Part shown: positions 31,046-43,789 of the stretch, piece by piece
How positions within the stretch are numbered: position 1 is the stretch's first letter
How the letters are laid out: every line of letters starts with the position of its first letter
DNA from: Aspidiotus rigidus
Lineage: Eukaryota; Arthropoda; Insecta; Hemiptera; Diaspididae
Direction of reading: 5' to 3'
Length of the DNA stretch: 64,000 nucleotides
Assembly (NCBI GenBank): GCA_035079385.1
Contig: JAVHKY010000013.1
Location: 11,716,001-11,780,000, forward strand
The notes under the pieces: generated by a model
Told to the model about the DNA's origin: nothing
The model's database searches: none
Seen by the model: only the letters and a program-made list of their open reading frames with translations
Translations under genes and position numbers: made by a program

Positions 31046-34000
31046 AAAAAAAACGATAAAACAGGTTTCCTGTTGAAAATTATCGCATAAAAAGGATTTT
31101 TATAAACGTATCTTCTACTTAGACTGCTCGATTTCGATAGAAAGGGACGCGACAATTTCAGAGTCATTCTGTATCGATGAAAAACTTGCGTTCGAAGTTT
31201 CGGTCACGCCAACGTATCACGTCTGATATGAAACGAAAATTATTTAAATTATCAAACAATAGATTCGGCACAGGATCCGGAGAACAAACGAACTCCCACG
31301 CACTGTGATGTGGCGCGGTCGCTCTACGCAATATAGCCTATTTGTAGTATACGCTGACGTGAGTATACGGAATATTGATGATTAGCAAATAAATAAAGGA
31401 ATAATATTCGCGAAGAGGTATATTGTAATACGATGATATCGAAAACAGAAGTATTATAAACAGGGAGATAGGTATATTTCGGTTGTATTGCTGTTCAGAG
31501 CACCGTACATTATGTACAAAATACGTGTGTGGATGAATGTTTACATTCACTTTGCATATTTTCGTTGTTAAAATGTAAATAATGCATTTCAGATGTATAG
31601 ATATACATATAGGCCTATCGGAGAACAGTGAGAAAGAATCAATGTATACCTCCATTGTATTGCCCCTTACACGAACGTACAATACGTCCTCGCGAACACA
31701 CGTATACACACGTATATTATATGCCCTCTTTACTCTTTTCGTATACAATATAATTTCGGATTTCGAAATCCATCTATCGAAACTGATGGGATAGGGTTAC
31801 CGTCGTCGTTCAGAACGTGAAATTGTTTTAAAACGAATTAACAACCACCTCGCTCGTCAGTTTCTCGGGCGCGGTAATGTTTGCGAATGCAGTTGTTATC
31901 AACGCACCGGGTGGATGTATGTAAAGTAATGCATATTTTGTCACAAGTGCTGACGCAGTTTGAGGGTTTGTTTTTACGTACACGTCTTTTTGATGTGGTA
32001 GACAACCCTCTCTGATCTAATAAGCAAAGGAAAACTGATCTGAAAACTGGCACTTTTTGCGCCTATTGTACCGCGTCCCAACAGGTTTTACTTCTCATAA
32101 ACTTGTAAGTCACGAGACAGAGCAATCTTGAAGCTATTTGACATTGCGCGGGTGCAACCTGGCGTCATTGGCAGCTTCCTTACTGGTAGCACAGCGTCAT
32201 TATACTGTCCATATCAAAGAGAGCCTGAAACATTGAACATAGAGGGAGCTGTCTACGTCCTGGTGAGAGGTTCAGGAGAAGGGCTATTGAAGAAGCCGGG
32301 ACGAAGACCGTTCTCTCATTGCACAGTTCAAAACCAGATGATAATGATGTCAACAAATTTAGATATCTACCTTTTAACAGGAAACCTCTTTTAACGGGGG
32401 GGGGGGGGGGGTGTCGGAAAAAACGTCCATATACAGCTCGGGGGCGGTGCCTGAATAAACTGCTTTCATTCTTTTTTGATTGCAGTGCTGTTTTTTCTTA
32501 TAAGATTTACATCTAAATTTTGTTCAGGCTTGTCAAGCTTTAGACACTGAGTAAATTTCAAGTTTTTGTGTGCAAATGTTTGCACTAAAACTCGCATTGT
32601 CTGACGAGCACTGATGTTCGTAAATAAAGTTTATTTAAAGAATAATATAGTCAAAATTAATCACTCAACTCCAAGATACTTGAACAAATTTCGACTTCCA
32701 CGCGAGATTTGGAAAAGGTGCGCTGAAAAATTTTTCTCGTGATGCCGTATATACAAAAAAATTTCGACTTCATAAGCAGTTGTAATTATCACAAGGTCAG
32801 TTTCATATTGACACGACTTATTGACCAGAATAAAGGTTTCAAACTTTGGTTCCTGACTTCGCACAGTCCTCCACCTTGCCCCACCCCACAAAAAAATATC
32901 ACAGGCTTCTTTGCTTCGATCTTATTAGCTTCCTATTGTTGAGTCTATTTTAGTTGTCAGAGCACAAATGGTTTCCGAATTCCTTTCAGCTAAAAATAAT
33001 TTCTCAGCATCGTTTCGTTTTTTTCCCCAAAGTATGAATGCGGCTTTCCAGTGATTCACTTGAGTCTGTCAAGACAATCGAACATGATTCCATCGCGAAA
33101 AAAGATGGAGGATTCTCTATCCCATAAAAATTAATTTTGCACCATATTTCTCATTCACCTACTTAATATTTTTTTCGTCGAGAGTATGTGTACCATTTTC
33201 GAACAACATTTAACGCGTAAAAATGTCTAATTTCGACGTTTACTCGTATTTAATAGCAGTTATTAAGTCCATAATAATGCATACGTTTGGCAAAGAGAGA
33301 TCGAGTAAAAGGCTTTTTATATTCTACTCAAAAGAAGACACATAATAATCATAGTCTACATAAACGCTTCGAGACCCTCTGTTCCTTGAGCACGCTCACA
33401 TATAGGTGTCGGCGAAGTAAAAAATGAAAACAAAAGAAAGCTCGCTGAACAGGATGAGACGAGGAAGCGGAAAAAAAAAGAGAGGGTAGGTATTTATGAT
33501 TGCGGATAGTTATAAGCGCGCATACGTCTTTAGCCGTACAATAAATTTATATAGTTCCGTTTACCATAATAATGAGTATAAAAATTGTCATTAAGTTATA
33601 TTGCTGCACAATATTGGTTATTACGGTCCATATACGCGCGAATGGATACTTCTAGAGAGGTTTAACGCATACGAAGCAGCAGACGGTCGAGATTTCTATT
33701 ACAAAGTATCATGTTGGCCTATATTTAGAGTTTAAACCAGAAAATTTTAAACTTTTTTTTTACTTCTCGCCAAATTATTGTTTTTTTTAGCTAGTATTTT
33801 ATCTTTGTCTGCGCTATACTTTACGAAAAATGAAGTTACAACACGACGACACAAGCTGCGAAACAGCGACCTCGAAGCGCAGGAAAAAATTTGTCGCACG
33901 CGCTTCGAAAAGTTATTAGGGGTTTTCTATTCTTCGATAATTAAAACAATTAATACCATAAACCAGCTGGCCTCCTCTTAATATTTTGCGGACTTAATAA

Positions 34001-34150
34001 AAAAAAGGTTTAATTTCGAACGAGATTCATGAATTAACAACGAACATATTTTCCTGCACGTTTTTCGATACATTTCCGCGGAGTGTACGTATGTCCAATA
34101 TCTAATAAAAAAAACCTTACTACATGCCCTAAAAACAAATAGGAAACGTA
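31046..34150. other. No gene seen; single-copy CpG-containing sequence
   Basis: A G run of about 16 lies at 32395-32410. Open frames such as 31338-31748 (-, 136 codons) and 32128-32394 (+) have no recognisable domain and compete with frames on the other strand. Confidence 0.4.
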
Positions 34151-35699
34151 TAAATCAAGAAATAACAAACATATTTGCACACGCGATACTCGTATTCACG
34201 CAAGTTATGTTACTGAGGTCTACGAACTTTTCAGCATCATTATCAAGTTTCTTAAGAGTTGCATTCAGGCCTTCAGTCTTGAGGAATGACAGCCTTGCAT
34301 TGATTTGAAATGATAATAGTCTTGCCTTTCTCAAACTAAGATTTAGATAGTGACTCACTAGAAACGCAACTTTTCACTGCATCAGTTCATCAAAAACTTA
34401 GTAAATCGAAAAGAGATAAAAAATATTCCCCAGCAAGTTGTATTTGAAGTTGCTGAAAAAAAAAGAACGTGACTTGCGTCTTCGCTACTCGCAGATGATC
34501 CGCGTTGTGTAAGCGTGATACAGAACCAACCTACAAGGGACGGTTGTTAGTTGACTTCTTTATTTTCAAGTGTCAGGACCAGCTTTTTGCGGACGATCAT
34601 CTGAATCTCAACAACCGACAAGGTGTTCTTAGTACGTTTTCACTACCCGGGCCATCCACGAGGAGCCAAGTGATATCTTATGTCTGATATGGATCACTGC
34701 TTCCGCCTTCTCGGCACAACACTGAGCCTCCTTCTCCTTGTGCTAGTGAATAATTAAAAATAATTTAAGTTCCTTCAGTCACTCCCTTACCTTCTCTAAT
34801 ATACATAACTGGAAGGTCGCAAGTTTTTCTTATCCATCTCCTGATAATATATCCGTAATTTCAGTCTCGGTCAAGGTTATTATATAACTCAAAGAGTTGG
34901 AGATGCGATTACATATATAGTTAACAAGATGGGTATCAGATCTACTGGGGAAGGCGGTTAATTCCCTATAACCAGGGACCAAAAGTGGAGAACTGGACAA
35001 GACCTGCGAATGAACACTTGCTTCTATTTCAGCTATAGAGTAAGTTGTTAACCATCTACATATAATTCATTATTGTACCACGTAACTAACACTAAGTATT
35101 GTCGTAATTATTAGTACGCCTCTACCCCATTTTTCTAGGGATTATAGTAGAGGAGTCTCCCCCCCCCCGTAATGTACCTCACAACCTTCATTTTTCTCCT
35201 ATCAGATGCCCTGAGATAACTGTTAGATCATTCAGGGCAGCTGAGAGGATGATTAACAGCCGAAGTACGGTAGGGAAACCCATCACGACAAGTCTCTGCG
35301 GGCGACCCTTGAGTATGGAAGCACTAGACATAAAGAGAGCGATTTCCCTGCAAGGGCGGGCATCAAATATTGTCTTTTCCGCGTTAATAAGCTCGCCCAA
35401 GAAGTAAGTTTCCACTGGGGAACCCCCCCAAAAAAAAGATGGATATAAGATTGCTATAGGCAGTGGATATTCCTATACACTATTGTCTTTAGCTTTCGGG
35501 TGTCGGATCTGGTAATTGAAAACGCGACGGTTGGAATTTTTCAAGTCATTGATGTAGGTCAGAGATCCTTTCTCTTACTCGGAACCACCATTTCTAGAAG
35601 GACGACGGAGATTTTCCCCAATTAACCCTCTCATAAATATGCTTACCTAACTAGGCACGGAAACTTGTCAAGATCTCATCACCACATCACACTTGGCTG
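34151..35699. other. No gene seen
   Basis: AT-rich sequence with a C run at 35160-35168. No repeat, RNA gene or protein motif was recognised. Confidence 0.4.
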
Positions 35700-36180
35700 G
35701 AACTTCTCGAGGAAAAATCGTCACGAAAAATAGTCACGATTTTGTTACCATGACGTCACCAATGACCTTGACTTAGCAAAGGGATTAGGAGAAGTGCATT
35801 CTTGACGTTGCAACTCATGAGAATGATTGAAAGATATTGACTTCCGGGACTTGGAAGAATTTTACCTTGACTGTAGTATCACGGCGTCAAAGACTTGACT
35901 TGATGGAAAAGAGGATCGGGATGAGCTAATTAACGCAACATACAGTATATGAAGCCCCTAATATTGTGTGGTCATTTGAATTTCTGCCAAGATTTTGTTA
36001 CTATGACGTCATCAATGACCGCCTAGGGCGTGAGCCAAGAATGATAAAGCTTACGTACATAAAGGAGGCGGGATGAGCTAGTTAGCCTAACATACAGAAT
36101 GCCAAAATTATGCTAATGAGCTAAGAAATACTGGTACAGGGACGTTACTATGATGACGTCATCATGACCAGAATCGATCT
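35700..36180. repeat. Short tandem array with TGACGTCA (S8)
   Basis: About three ~145-bp units share GATTTTGTTAC.ATGACGTCA.CAATGACC and GGATGAGCTA.TTA.C..AACATACAG. Exact TGACGTCA lies at 35751, 36004 and 36154. Confidence 0.6.
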
Positions 36181-36269
36181 TTTTCCGATGTATCAAAATC
36201 CGTTCCACTTATATTCCATAGAAGTCACTTACGCTTCCGCACTCCTCCTCCAAGACTGCCAGATCAGCT

Positions 36270-37600
36270 ACTAACCCTTCACTGAATTTTTTGGTCTTAC
36301 CTTCAATTCCAAATATTCCTGACCATTTCACACCAAACTTTTAAAATTCAAATACCCAGGCTCACTGATCGATCCCATACTCGCACTGATTGCAGTTGCA
36401 AGCTCCTATTTCAACTACATAATTCTCGGAACCACTCTCATAACTTGTTCTCATTTGTGTTACAAACAAGTTTTCGACAAATGTTGGAAGAAACCGATGG
36501 CCGGCGCGGAGGTGTATGGTAAAAAGTCGTTGGTATCATGTTTGATACAAATGTAAATGCGGTATTAACTAAACTACGGTCTCCCAATCTACAGACAGGC
36601 TATCAAATCCTCCCTAAAATCGCTGGATTTAGTGAAATCGGTTGTCCTAAGTTTGTCCCCGGAGCCCTCCGCACCAGCCCAACGATCAGCCTACGTTCTG
36701 AGGCTAGCATTCCTTTACTATCCCTGACCGCCAACTTTGTTGCGTCTACGACCAGTTTCCCAACTCTTCCCCCTCCGCTTTCAAAATTCAATACTCCTTT
36801 CATTAGAATCCCATCTAGACTACCATCTCAAAAATCCCATTTCCTATCGAATCCTTCATCTTTTCCTGGGCATCCCGGACACTTCTCATTCGTCTCGACA
36901 CTAACTCACCAAAATCGCCCACATATAATCTATATTATGTGACATATCAAAACCACAAATTCTATGATTTGCCCTCCCACAACCTGTGCTTTACAGATGG
37001 ATCTAAATCGGGTTCCGTAACTGCCCACGCCTTCTCGGGAAAGTCTTGCTTTCGGCCTACATATATTCTGCTGAACTATCACCTCTCTCTTCCGCCCTCC
37101 CCGAGAAGTCTCTTTCCTCTCTTCAAGCCATATAAGTACTCTTCTAGCCCTATCGTTCTCCTGCACATCTTAATATAATTTCTGGTCATATCGGCTTCCC
37201 GGAACACGACACAGAGGTGGACCTAGCAACCAAGCAAGCCCTGATCTCATCCTCAATCACTGATCCCTCCTCTTTCCTGGCCTATGACTGAAAATTTTAC
37301 TATCGTTTTCTAATCATCCCATGATCCTCTTCAATTTGTTCTTCGTAAAAGGATGATTGAGAACTGGGTACGCATGCCCAACCCACTCCTTTCTTCTCTT
37401 TAGGCTATCCTACCTCGCTAGGGAATTATCAGTTTCCTATTTTCTCTCCTGTCCATTCCTCCAGTCCTCAACCTCAAAAAAACATTTTCTGTCCTCTCTC
37501 AAGCCTCCTCGCTCTCTTGAACAACTCAGATCCCTTTATCAATTTTCTAAACTTCCTCCGGTCCCTCTTAGTACATTACAATAGGCTTTTTCGTTAAAAT
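36270..37600 (+). pseudogene. Non-LTR retrotransposon ORF2 relic: RT end, RNase H, C-terminus
   Basis: Plus-strand frames show, in order: FLGLTFNSKYSWPFHTKLLK (RT C-terminal block, ~36300-36350); GALRTSPTISLRSEASIPLL (36655-36720, the GA.RTSP..SL..E...PL connection motif of I/Jockey-type elements); DLPSHNLCFTDGSKSG (36965-37015, first RNase H motif with the catalytic Asp of TDGS); ISGHIGFPEHDTEVDLATKQA (37170-37235, last RNase H motif); and LRTGYACPTHSFLL (37350-37395, the segment before the C-terminal zinc motif). The frame changes several times and stops interrupt it, so no enzyme is made. In a live element this protein copies the element RNA and removes it from the hybrid. It is the longest and best-preserved of the related relics here, with no poly(A) tail seen. 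Confidence 0.82.
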
Positions 37601-39109
37601 TAACCCAACACACAGTATAGTAAGCCTAAATCAGGTAAAGCAATATTAAGGGAAAGAGAGGCAAACGAGCTCAGAGCGGTTGAGATGGAGCAAGCATACA
37701 AAGTGCTAGACTACCTGTCTCCTGAGTAGACATATGAGCTTCTGTTGTTCATGTTCCAAGAAAAGAATCCTCCCAATATTAGTCCAAAAACACCTCAAGC
37801 GGACGCTCGAATAATTTGGACCATTGTTTTCTCACTCAAGAAATTAGAAATAATTTTCAATTCAATTAACCGAGGCATTTCAATTATTACGATCTTCTTA
37901 CGACCTCATTAATATTGCCATCAAATGTCCTTAATTTGTACAATAGATTCTAGGAAAGATAAACAAACATAAGAAGAAGGAGGAAAAAAAAAAAAGAAAA
38001 ATAGAGAATAATATAACTGCATCGGATTCTTCTACCGCGTGAAACTTTTTAAAAATGCATACTAAGCGTTTCGCAACTTTTAAATAGGAAATAAGGGTGG
38101 AAAAAAAAAGGAAAGAGGAGAAAAACTATCCGGAACAAATAACGATAAACGAGCACTTAAAATTCATAATTACGTACTTAGCATTCAACACAATGCGGAT
38201 ACGGAATAAAACTATACACAATAGGCGCTACCTATACGAAAGACTTCGTACTTAAATCGGGTATCAACTTTCAACTTTAGAGTGAAGATGTGCGACCCAA
38301 CGACGGCGGCGGCGAAGACGACGCGTAAACTTTTTACGAAAGTTACGACCGTTTTTCCGAGATTTAAAAGATCTTTTATCTTTCACCGGAGTCGTAACTT
38401 TTTTATTTATCGTTGAAATATGACTGAATTAAAAAATATCAAGTACTTCGTGTGTCTTGGAAAATTTTTCCTTTTCTTTCCTCTTCGTGAGATGCGTTTT
38501 TCGTGTGCGCGTTCTTTTTCGTATTTTTTTTTTCCGCCACCAACTTTTAACCATCGTGTATATACGTAACCATAAACCTTCTCTTTTTCCAAGACGATGA
38601 ATCCGAAATAAAATCCTCTTTTTATTCTTCTTTATTCGTTGATATCCCCCTGTCTCTTCTCCGTACAGCCTTAAGCTAAAACTGTATAAATAATATAATA
38701 CGATCCCGTATACATCAACGCTCCCGGCTTAATAAAGCCGCCTGGAATACCAAACATTTATCCAGCATTTGCACAACAAAGCATTCTTCAAGATGAAAAT
38801 TTTCGTTTACCTACATCTTCCGAATTTGTCACCAAATTTACTCCTCCAGAAACAAATTAATCTCTATTTCATGCAATTTCAATCAATGGCTTTTCTTTCA
38901 ACTTGATCGGCCACCTTCCATACTTTAGTTTGTTCTTCGGTGATCAATCACTCTTCCATTTTTGTAGTAGGCCTAATTTGTCCATGTTCAGACGATTTTA
39001 AATTGCTATTATTTGTTTCTATCATTCCATTTGCTGCAGTCCTTCTCCCTCATGCACACTTCTTAAGCCTCCGTAAATTCATTTACGATTTCTTGTGACT
39101 CATCTTAGA
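37601..39109. other. No gene seen; single-copy sequence
   Basis: Contains purine-rich runs (37975-38130) and a CpG-rich patch near 38290-38360. No coding or RNA feature is recognisable. Confidence 0.4.
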
Positions 39110-39345
39110 ATCTCACACAGTTTTTCTACCACTGTCCATCTAAATAACAGGGAACCTCTTGCGCCGCCCGCCGTTCGGCCGGCATAGATTGGAGGTCGAA
39201 AATTGTGTAAGTCCCCCTCCCCCCTATCCTCGTCATAAGTAGCTTTGAAGTCAACATTTTTCCAAGTCCTCTTTGTATCATACAAGCTCAAAAGTTCGGG
39301 TCACAATTCGTTAAGGTGATAGGTCAGCCTTGTGACGTCACAATG
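39110..39345. repeat. S3 edge unit
   Basis: Repeats the CCGTTCGGCCGGC edge and CAAGTCC..CTTTGTATCATA, and has TGACGTCACAAT at 39333, as in 18.1-18.45 kb. Confidence 0.6.
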
Positions 39346-39504
39346 TCTTATCGACCAATCAACTTCTCTGTTGGCGCGATCAACAGTCGATTTTCAATTA
39401 TCTGGGAATGTGTGCAGATCAAAATTAAATCTACGTCGATCTGGGTCTACTTTTTAGACACCTCCTTGCAGCATACTGTTTGCTTAGTGAGTACCCCTCC
39501 TGTG

Positions 39505-39760
39505 GTCAGGAGCTGAAAATAGCCCCTTCGAGTAACTAGATATACAATACTTCCTCCTTCAATGAGCCAGATATGCAACGCTTCCAACACACTGAGACTC
39601 AGAACGTCCTTCTTAGGAATTCCAAGTACCGTTTATAAGCCCCTTTGAGTAACTAGATATTCAATACTTCATACACCAATTAACTTGCTTCCTTCAATCT
39701 GTTGGCTATGCAACGCTTCCAACATCAGAAGACTCTAAGGTATTCCAAGTCCCCTTCCTA
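39505..39760 (-). repeat. Inverted S4 fragment
   Basis: The reverse complement reads like about two S4 monomers: AGTTACTCAAAGGGGCT, AATTGGTGTATGAAGTATTG and GAAGCGTTGCATATCTGGCT in order. It sits inside the S3 region, far from the main S4 array. Confidence 0.75.
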
Positions 39761-39764
39761 TCAT

Positions 39765-40250
39765 ACATAGCTTGGGAGTCAGGGCCTGTGACGTCAAAGT
39801 TTGATGACATCAGATCAGCCTTGTGGCGTTACAATCTGACAACGTCATAGGTCAGTTTTTTCAAGTTCCCTTCCTATTATACATAACATGAAGAGGCGGG
39901 GACTATGTCGTCACAGTTTGATGATGTCATAGATCAGCCTTGGGACATCACAATCTGATGATTTTTTCAAGTTCTCCTCCTATTATATATAGCTTGAGGA
40001 GGCGTCGATCACAGTTTGATGACGTCATAAATCAGCCTTGTGACATCACAATCTGATGACGTAATAGATCAATTTTTTTCAAGTTCCTCCCCTATCATAT
40101 AAAGCTTCAAAGTCCGGGCCTGTGACGTCACAATTTGAGACGTCACAGATCAGCCTTGTAACGTCACAATCTATATTTTCAGATCCCACGTGCTCCATAA
40201 AACAGGTTCTTTGCCACCCCTCGTTCAACTCCGTTAGGAAACCCGTGAGT
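39765..40250. repeat. S3 satellite, ~100-120-bp monomers
   Basis: ATCAGCCTTG recurs near 39819, 39934, 40031 and 40150. Each unit has CTATTATATATAGCTTGA, CACAGTTTGATGACGTCATA and GACATCACAATCTGATGACG. Exact TGACGTCA lies at 39789, 40020 and 40123. Confidence 0.8.
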
Positions 40251-40329
40251 TTTTCCAAGTTCTCCCTCTTTACAGATTCAAGCAAAAACCTACGGTTTCA
40301 TGAACGCACTTGAACAAGGAATGCACTGA

Positions 40330-40880
40330 GTGTTGATCTTCAGAACTGAATTAAAACTTGGAGTTTTGAAAAGTTTAAATTTTCCTGAGGCACCTCCTGC
40401 AATATATAACTCGATATCCTGTATTTCTCCAAGTCCGCCACACATCATTGAAAATTTTTACAAGTCTTCCCCCTTTCATATAATCTCGAAACTGGAAATT
40501 CTTGTGAGACCAACTCTTTTATTAGGGTAGGTCAGTTTTTTCGGGTGGTGCTTGTCGGGACACCAAAATTTTCAAAAATGCATTTCTCATCGAACAGGTT
40601 TCCTATTGAAATTCTCTGATGACAGCTTGTAAGTTCTCTGATGACGTTACGATCTGAGCTCAACATTTTCTCAAAATCCACCTTCTAGACAGATTCAAGC
40701 GAAAATTCTTTCGATTCTCTTGATGACGTCACTACCCAAGCTTCCAAGTTCTCTGATGACGTTACGATCAAAGCATAACATTTTTCGAAGCCCTGCCTCC
40801 AAACAAATGCAAGCGACCTTGATATACCATGTAAGCTTTTAAGTTCTCTGAAGACGTTACGACCTGAGCTTAGAATTTTC
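40330..40880. repeat. Inverted duplication, left arm
   Basis: The reverse complement of about 42785-43340 aligns along its length: ACTTGGAGTTTTGAAAAGT, GAGGCACCTCCTG, CATCCTGTATTTCTCCAAGT, CCAACTCTTTTATTAGGG, AACAGGTTTCCTAT, TCTCTGATGACGTTACGATC. It is moderately diverged. Confidence 0.8.
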
Positions 40881-40884
40881 CAAG

Positions 40885-41020
40885 TTCCCCCCTCCTATCA
40901 TATATAGCTTGGGGCGCGGCCTGTGACGTTACAAGTCAGCCTTATGATATCACAATCCACATTTTGCAGATCCCACGTGCCCCGTAAAACAGGTTCTCTG
41001 CCACCCCTCCTTTAACTACT
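40885..41020. repeat. S3 unit
   Basis: CCTATCATATATAGCTTGGG, GTCAGCCTTATGATATCACA and CCCGTAAAACAGGTTCTCTG match the end of the S3 array at 40.2 kb. Confidence 0.65.
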
Positions 41021-42784
41021 TTTTCATCTCACTTCAGGTCTCAGAATATGTCATGTCTTTCCGAGTCCATCTGATTATCTCCTCAATTTACTCCTTTCTT
41101 CAAGTCCAACAATCTGATTGTATGACTGATCCCTGCAGACCTGGAATGTTTGAAATACTCGACGGTTTCGAAGGCACAACGAGTTAATTTCGAAACTACG
41201 CGAAGCATCCAATTGCTACATAGAGAAGTCAACGGAGTAGGATAGAACTCGTGCGTCGAGCTTTTCTTCTCAGATTTATACCAAATGAGTCGATTAGGTA
41301 TACAGTGTGTATGTACATATAGAAGGTGTATGTGGTCCTATTCTCATTGTTAAACGCGATGAAGAACGAGAACGAGCATGCGGTACACATACAGTCATTG
41401 AAAAAGGAAGATCCCTTGTTGTTGCATTACGATTCTCGAAAACCGGCGTCAGGTTAATTTTGGCTCTAATTGATGTTAATAGAGGTAGAGGTTATCGTTT
41501 AGCAGCACACGTAGGCCATACATACACGAAAGTGTTGTTGTTATAATAATATACGGAACTCGTGAAATTCAACACGGCAGAACGATAGCCCTCATACGTG
41601 CGCGATAAGGTGCGGACAGGCCGTCAGCCCCTATGTACGTACATATATACATCTTCCAATTTAGTTTAATTAATGTCCATTTTAAGTTAGGTTTTTTTTT
41701 CTTAAACCAACGACGAAGACCACGGCGTTCTTACTGATGATGAATGTATAGACCGACGTGAGTTCCCGTACCACCGTACGCCTCCTTCTCTCACGTTTTA
41801 CCTCAGTGTCATGCTCGTATTGAAGGTGTACAGACACCGTAATATAATGCCATATGTACTTCACGTATGTAACTCTCTACCCACATTTCATTTATCGTTT
41901 ATCTTTATTATATTCTTCGAAGAACGCTTTTGTTCGTTGCCCCGGTGGATAATCGGTTTAAACGACTACAAGGTCGATTCTATTAATCCACCCTTTGCCG
42001 GGAGTAATCATATTATGTGTACGTAAGTGAAGTACCGCGCGCACGTGAGTTATAACTTTTTTTTTCTCCCTAAAACAAGATAAGTATCGTTCCGGTAAAT
42101 TGCGCTAGAAATGTAATTAGAATGCAGTATGATGAATATTTTGAACTCTTCCAAAACCACTACACAGACAGCCTGAACAAATAGAAAAGATGGATGCTGA
42201 TGATTGGCATTCGTAAATGCCCTCGTTCGATAGAAGATTTTGTATCAAATAGTCGATTTGAAGAGGACGCTACATAAAATTACTAATCTAGCATTCCTTG
42301 GAAAATTGAAGCGCAGAAGTCCGATTCCTGCATAGGATTCAAGCACACATTGAAAGAGGTCTTGTTCAGTAGAAGGTTTTTTGACTACCGTCAATGAAGA
42401 AGATACCAACCTCTTCTTTCGTAAAGGCGACATTAATAATACGCTTGATTCTCTCCTCCTTTCCCAGAAAACTCCACTCTGTATTTTCCAAGCTCTTTCC
42501 ATTGCGACAGATCTGAAATCGCAGCGACTATTTTTCGATTCACAGAATCTTATCCAAATCACCAACCGTTTGTGCTAATCTCTACCCTAAGGCGGGGAGG
42601 AGGCTGGAGATATGTAGGGTCCAATTTAGACGAGTATTCGATTTTTGGGGTACTAATGGATGAATTCCTTCGAGCTACGTTCGTTTTGGTACCCTTACCC
42701 TCCCATTGTCGCCTCGCCCCACCCCCAAGCTATATGTGGTACGGGGGGGGGGGCTTGGCAAATTTTGAGCACAGATCCTAACGT
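41021..42784. other. Single-copy spacer of the inverted duplication; no gene called
   Basis: CpG-containing unique sequence. The open frames of 60-106 codons lack recognisable motifs. Confidence 0.4.
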
Positions 42785-43340
42785 CATCAGAGAACTTCCA
42801 AGCTTGAATAGAGACGTCATCAGGAGCTTGAAAGAATTTGCTTGAATATGTATGGAAGCAGAATTTTGAGAAATTTTTAGCTCTGATCGTGACGTCATCG
42901 GAAGACTTACAAGCATGGATGGTGACGTAATCAAGAGATTTGGAAGGATTTTCGCTTGAATCTGTATACAAGGTGGATTTTGAGAAAATGTTGAGCTCAG
43001 ATCGTAACGTCATCGGAGAACTTACAAGCTGTCATCAGGGGCTTAAAAGAATTTCGATAGGAAACCTGTTTCATGAGATTTTGGGGTCTCGACGAGCGCC
43101 ACCCGGCAAAAACTGACCTGCCCTAATAAAAGAGTTGGACTCACGAAAATTCCCTTTTTCGAGACGTATTACATTATGATAGGAGGAAGACTTGAAAATA
43201 GTTTTGACTTTCGAACCAATGGTAGGTGGAGGGGGACTTGGAGAAATACAGGATGTCGAGCTCTTCATGACAGGAGGTGCCTCAGAAAAATTCAGACTTT
43301 TCAGGACTCCAAGTTTTAATTTTGTTCTCAAGATCAAAAG
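42785..43340. repeat. Inverted duplication, right arm
   Basis: Inverted partner of 40330-40880. Contains TGACGTCA at 42890 and several near-matches (GTAACGTCATC, GTGACGTAATC). A run of nine G sits just outside at 42744-42752. Confidence 0.8.
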
Positions 43341-43500
43341 TTCACGGTGAGAAATGGGCTGAGGCCTTGTGTCTGGCCAGAGCAGGAGAATGTGCAGAAA
43401 TTCTCGTTGTACTGGGTGATGAAGAGAGGGAGCTCGTTTTCTGGTGAGAGACTGAATACCGCCGCGCGGATGACTGAGGCGGTCAAATTTGTAAAAATTC
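43341..43500 (-). repeat. Inverted S5 unit
   Basis: The reverse complement (CAGTCTCTCACC, CCAGTACAACGAGAATTTC, GCACATTCTCCTGCTCTGG) matches the S5 monomer that is tandem in the plus orientation from about 43.8 kb. Confidence 0.6.
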
Positions 43501-43789
43501 ATCTTGTCCCTCCTATTTCATAATTCGCTCATGGTAAGGAATCAGTATTACCCGGTTCAGCTCTGGGAGGGACAGTATACGGAAATTCTTGCTGTTCTAT
43601 ACAAACGAATGTAAATCCAGTGACACCGCGGAAAATTTACTTTCCTCGCCTGGCACAATGAGAATTTGCCCTTTTTGAGACGAACCGGTCAATTTACAAA
43701 CAAAGGGAGTTTTTGGGTGAATTTACCTTCTCTAACCTATCACAACCAAAATTTTTAGGCTGTTGCCCTCTTTGATCTTGACCGGGGCT

